Positions 61,380 through 64,000 of a DNA stretch of 64,000 nucleotides are shown here, one piece after another. The notes under the pieces are model-generated. The model ran no database searches and had not been told where the DNA came from. It was given only the letters and a program-made list of their open reading frames with translations. Every line of letters starts with the position of its first letter. Position 1 is the first letter of the stretch. A program made the translations under genes and the position numbers. Source of the DNA: Alphaproteobacteria bacterium (lineage in GTDB: Bacteria; Pseudomonadota; Alphaproteobacteria; Rhizobiales; Xanthobacteraceae); the NCBI GenBank assembly GCA_016869215.1, contig VGEP01000001.1, forward strand, positions 1 to 64,000, read 5' to 3'.

Positions 61380-62390
61380 ATGTCGAACAACCTCGCCCTT
61401 GGCATTGCCGCCGTAGCCGCCGCCGCCATCAGCGCGGGCCTGATCGTCATGCTGATGCCGCTGCTGCGGCGCCATGCGGCGGCCCTGCCCAATGCCCGCT
61501 CCTCGCATCGCACGCCGACGCCCCAGGGCGCGGGCGCCGCCGTGATCGCGGCAACGCTCGCGGCGATTGCCGTTATCGCAGGACTGGTGCAGCCGTCGCC
61601 GGTTGCGGCGTCCCTCTGGCTGGTGATCGCGGCGACGGTGTTCATCGCGCTGGTCGGGGCGGTGGACGACCTGCGGACCATCGAGGTCGCGCCGCGCCTG
61701 CTGCTGCAAATCTGCGCGGTGGCCGTCGTGATCGCGAGCCTGCCGGTCGAAGCGCGCATCGTTTCCGCAATTCCGTGGTGGATCGAGCGCGCGATGCTGC
61801 TCGTCGCCTGCGTCTGGTTCGTCAACCTGACGAACTTCATGGACGGCATCGACTGGATGACCGCGGCCGAAATGGTTCCGGTGACCGTCGGGCTTACGGT
61901 GCTGGGCCTTCTGGGCGCGCTGCCTTCGGACGGCACGATCGTGGCGCTTGCGCTATGCGGCGCGCTGATCGGTTTCATGCCGTTCAACCGGCCGGTGGCC
62001 AGAATCTTCCTGGGCGACGTGGGAAGCCTGCCGATCGGGCTGCTGGTCGCCTGGCTTCTCGTGCTTCTGGCTTTGAACGGTCATCTGGCCGCTGCGCTGA
62101 TTCTGCCGCTGTACTATCTGGCCGACGCGACTTTGACGCTCGCGCAGCGCATCGTACGCGGCGAACCGTTCTGGCAGGCGCATCGCACCCACTTCTACCA
62201 GCGGGCCACGGATCGCGGCTTCACCGTGCTTGAGGTCGTCGGCCGGGTCTTCGCCGTCAACGCCGGATTGATCGTGCTGGCCGTCGCCAGCGTGATCTGG
62301 CCGGTTACCGCGGTTGCGCTCGCAACCTTGCTCTGCGCCGCGGCGCTGGTCGGCTGGCTGCTGTTCTCCTTCGTGCGGGGCCGAACGTGA
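61380..62390 (+). CDS. WecA/WbpL-like polyprenyl-phosphate sugar-1-phosphate transferase
   Basis: A 336-residue integral membrane transferase of the MraY/WecA family, which starts lipid-linked polysaccharide synthesis by putting a HexNAc-1-phosphate on undecaprenyl phosphate. About ten helices. Active-site motifs are SHRTPTPQGAG (N-terminal), LVGAVDDLRTIEVAPRLL (DD motif), NFMDGIDWMTAAEM, FLGDVGSLPIGLL and QAHRTHFYQRATDRG (His motif near the C-terminus). It lies between a GT4 gene and an epimerase gene in a small plus-strand operon. Confidence 0.9.
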   Translation: MSNNLALGIAAVAAAAISAGLIVMLMPLLRRHAAALPNARSSHRTPTPQGAGAAVIAATLAAIAVIAGLVQPSPVAASLWLVIAATVFIALVGAVDDLRTIEVAPRLLLQICAVAVVIASLPVEARIVSAIPWWIERAMLLVACVWFVNLTNFMDGIDWMTAAEMVPVTVGLTVLGLLGALPSDGTIVALALCGALIGFMPFNRPVARIFLGDVGSLPIGLLVAWLLVLLALNGHLAAALILPLYYLADATLTLAQRIVRGEPFWQAHRTHFYQRATDRGFTVLEVVGRVFAVNAGLIVLAVASVIWPVTAVALATLLCAAALVGWLLFSFVRGRT

Positions 62391-63322
62391 GCCGCATCCT
62401 CGTCACCGGCGCGTCGGGTTTTGTCGGACGTGCGCTGGTCGACGAGTTGGCGGCTGCAGGACAATCGGTGCGCGCGGCGATGCGCAAGCCCGCCGACGTG
62501 TTCGCACGTTCGGTCGAAGTGGTCGCCGTGTCCGATCTGACGCGGCCCGTCGAATGGCGCGCGCTGCTCAAGGATGTCGACACGGTCGTTCATCTCGCCG
62601 GGATCGCGCACGCCGGTCCGGGCATCGCCGAGGATGCCTACGACCGGGTCAACCGGCTCGCGACCGCCGAACTCGCCAATGCAGCGCGCGCAGCGGGGAT
62701 CCGGCGACTGGTGTTCGTGTCGTCGATCCGCGCCCAGAGCGGGCCGGCGTCACCACGCATCCTGCGCGAAACCGACCCGGCGCAACCGATCGACGCCTAT
62801 GGCCGCTCCAAGCTCGCTGCCGAAGAAGCGGTGCGCGCGTCGGGTGTGCCGTTCACGATCCTGCGGCCGGTTCTGGTTTACGGCCCGGGCGTCAAGGGCA
62901 ACCTGGAACGGCTGCTGCATCTCGCGCAGTCGCCATGGCCGCTGCCGTTCGGCCTGTGCCGCAACCGGCGCTCGCTGCTCGCCCGGCGCAATCTCATCTC
63001 GGCCATCCAGCTGGCGCTGGAAACGCCCGCCTTGGCCGGGGGGACCTACAACGTTGCCGATCCCACGCCGGTCACGCTTGCCGAACTGGTCAGGGCGTTG
63101 CGCGCCGGGATGGGGCGTGGGCCCGGACTGCTGCCGGTTCCGCCGGTCGTGCTGGCGCTGGCGCTGCGAGCGCTCGGTCGGGGCGAGGAATGGTCGCGGC
63201 TCGGCGGCGAGCTCGTGGCCGACGTGTCGTCGCTGTGCGCGGCCGGCTGGAAGCCCGCGGTCGACACGTCCGCAGGATTGGCCGACCTCGCACGCGACTT
63301 CGTGTCAAAGGCCGCGGCTTGA
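62387..63322 (+). CDS. NAD-dependent nucleotide-sugar epimerase/dehydratase
   Basis: A 311-residue extended SDR. The GTG start overlaps the WecA-like stop (GTGA). The Rossmann motif is ILVTGASGFVGRALVDEL and the catalytic pair is YGRSKLAAEEAV, with Ser in VFVSSIRAQSG. Such enzymes, often called WbpV or GNE-like, make the UDP-sugar used by the adjacent WecA/WbpL-like transferase (for example UDP-QuiNAc or UDP-GalNAc). The substrate is inferred from context only. Confidence 0.88.
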   Translation: MSRILVTGASGFVGRALVDELAAAGQSVRAAMRKPADVFARSVEVVAVSDLTRPVEWRALLKDVDTVVHLAGIAHAGPGIAEDAYDRVNRLATAELANAARAAGIRRLVFVSSIRAQSGPASPRILRETDPAQPIDAYGRSKLAAEEAVRASGVPFTILRPVLVYGPGVKGNLERLLHLAQSPWPLPFGLCRNRRSLLARRNLISAIQLALETPALAGGTYNVADPTPVTLAELVRALRAGMGRGPGLLPVPPVVLALALRALGRGEEWSRLGGELVADVSSLCAAGWKPAVDTSAGLADLARDFVSKAAA

Positions 63323-63336
63323 ACTGCAGCTGAAAA

Positions 63337-64000
63337 TCACGCCGGCGCGAGTGCCGATATACCCTGTGCCGCGCGCACCCGCCGGTTCCGGATGACGTCG
63401 TTCAGCCGCTCGTCGTTCTGCGGCAATTGCGACCGGTCCGCCTCGCGATGCCACAAGTGCAGCACGCCGGTCGCCAGCGTTCCGTCCTTGCGGCGGAGCC
63501 CGGCATGCAGGAGCCGCACCAGAAGATCGGAATCCTCGCGGCCCCAGCCGCTGAACGCCGCATCGAAGCCGTCGACGCGGTCGAGATCGGAGCGCCAGAC
63601 GGCCAGATTGCACGAGCGCGCGCCCTTCCAGGCCTTCATGCGCAACTTTCGCAGCGGACCGAGCGGCAGGTGGAGGATGGGAGACAGGCGATTGACGCCG
63701 CCGGTGCTGCGATGACCGAGCCAGTCGGCCAGCGCCCAGTTCTCCGGATGCAGTCCCCGGCGCAGCACCGCATCGGTCAGGCGTTGCGACAACAGCGCAC
63801 GATTGCCGGTGACGAACCAGCCGGGCTCGGCGAGCTTGCGATGGGCGGCGACGAAATCACGCTGCGCGATGCAGTCGCCGTCCAGGAATATGCAATAGTC
63901 GCCACGGCTCGCCAGGATCGCCCGGTTGCGTATCTCGGCCGCACGAAAGCCGCGGTCCTCGTGCCATACGTAGAGGAGCGGCACGCCAAGCCGCGGCGTC
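63337..64000 (-). CDS. Glycosyltransferase family 2, N-terminus outside the window
   Basis: The gene runs off the right edge; 221 complete codons remain. The C-terminal part has AAEIRNRAILASRGDYCIFL followed by DGDCIAQRDF (metal-binding DxD-type loop), GVNRLSPILHLPLGPLRKLR, and FSGWGREDSDLLVRLLHAG, the W-G-x-E-D catalytic region seen in chondroitin-polymerase-type GT2 enzymes. A GTG at 63984 is not the true start, since the frame continues to the edge as TPRLG before it with family-like sequence. It transfers a sugar to a surface glycan, and converges with the epimerase gene. Confidence 0.88.
   Translation of the reverse strand, partial: TPRLGVPLLYVWHEDRGFRAAEIRNRAILASRGDYCIFLDGDCIAQRDFVAAHRKLAEPGWFVTGNRALLSQRLTDAVLRRGLHPENWALADWLGHRSTGGVNRLSPILHLPLGPLRKLRMKAWKGARSCNLAVWRSDLDRVDGFDAAFSGWGREDSDLLVRLLHAGLRRKDGTLATGVLHLWHREADRSQLPQNDERLNDVIRNRRVRAAQGISALAPA

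Noticed and set aside
1-64000. CRISPR arrays, tRNA or rRNA genes, prophage or integrative element
   Set aside because: I found no regularly spaced repeats, no cloverleaf or rRNA sequence, and no integrase, portal, capsid or conjugation gene. The only mobile-element trace is the transposase tail at the left edge.

Overview
This 64 kb window is GC-rich chromosomal DNA from a soil or water alphaproteobacterium. It most resembles the Hyphomicrobiales (Bradyrhizobium, Rhodopseudomonas, Xanthobacteraceae or Pseudolabrys-like). This is inferred from gene content (many Bug, TRAP and TAXI solute-binding proteins, CaiB-type CoA transferases, a DUF1127 protein, a Hyf-like membrane complex) and from the intergenic 'ctctccccgc...gcggggag' palindromes. 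I saw no rRNA, tRNA, CRISPR array or phage module. A transposase tail lies at the left edge, and one low-GC gene (15511-16113) stands out.

Layout. 1-5.7 kb: IS630-type transposase tail, then a minus-strand branched-chain amino acid ABC operon (livG-livF-livK-livH-livM) ending in an orphan VapB-like antitoxin and a RidA protein. 5.8-9.5 kb: an ECF sigma factor, its translationally coupled membrane anti-sigma factor, a secreted S8 protease and a small exported protein. 9.6-15.4 kb: plus-strand metabolic genes (fused UraD-UraH, GST, methyltransferase, MFS permease, metallo-beta-lactamase-fold protein, threonine-synthase-like enzyme). 15.5-18.7 kb: a low-GC four-helix membrane protein, then a DUF5996-like protein with HpaI and HpaH homologues. 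18.8-24.5 kb: exported DUF1080 protein, Rieske-glutamate synthase fusion, outer-membrane beta-barrel, dihydropyrimidinase. 24.5-33.3 kb: a DASS anion transporter and a six-gene Hyf-like complex (hyfB-C-E-F-G-I order) whose large subunit lacks most NiFe-ligand cysteines. 33.4-38.6 kb: lipoprotein, fused TRAP permease, and two intact TAXI binding proteins flanking a decayed third copy. 39-46.4 kb: OsmC protein, FAD monooxygenase-like enzyme, alpha/beta hydrolase coupled to a DUF1127 protein, then a Bug protein followed by a DctP-DctQ-DctM TRAP transporter. 46.4-55.1 kb: a catabolic block (enamidase-like amidohydrolase, HpaB-type hydroxylase, AA_synth protein, divergent MarR regulator, AbfD-like 4Fe-4S dehydratase, Bug protein, CaiB-family CoA transferase, citryl-CoA-lyase-like enzyme). 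55.3-64 kb: a small hypothetical, a Bug protein and a surface-polysaccharide cluster (CapD-like epimerase, GT9, GT4, WecA-like transferase, NAD epimerase, GT2 cut by the window end).

How the genes work together. The window shows an uptake-and-catabolism lifestyle: at least six solute-uptake systems sit beside enzymes for amino acids, purine and pyrimidine breakdown, and aromatic or N-heterocyclic acids. Two modules deserve most attention. In the first, the periplasmic domain of the anti-sigma factor looks like the propeptide of the neighbouring subtilase, suggesting a protease/propeptide-mimic signalling circuit. The second is the Hyf-like ion-pump complex with a dismantled NiFe site.
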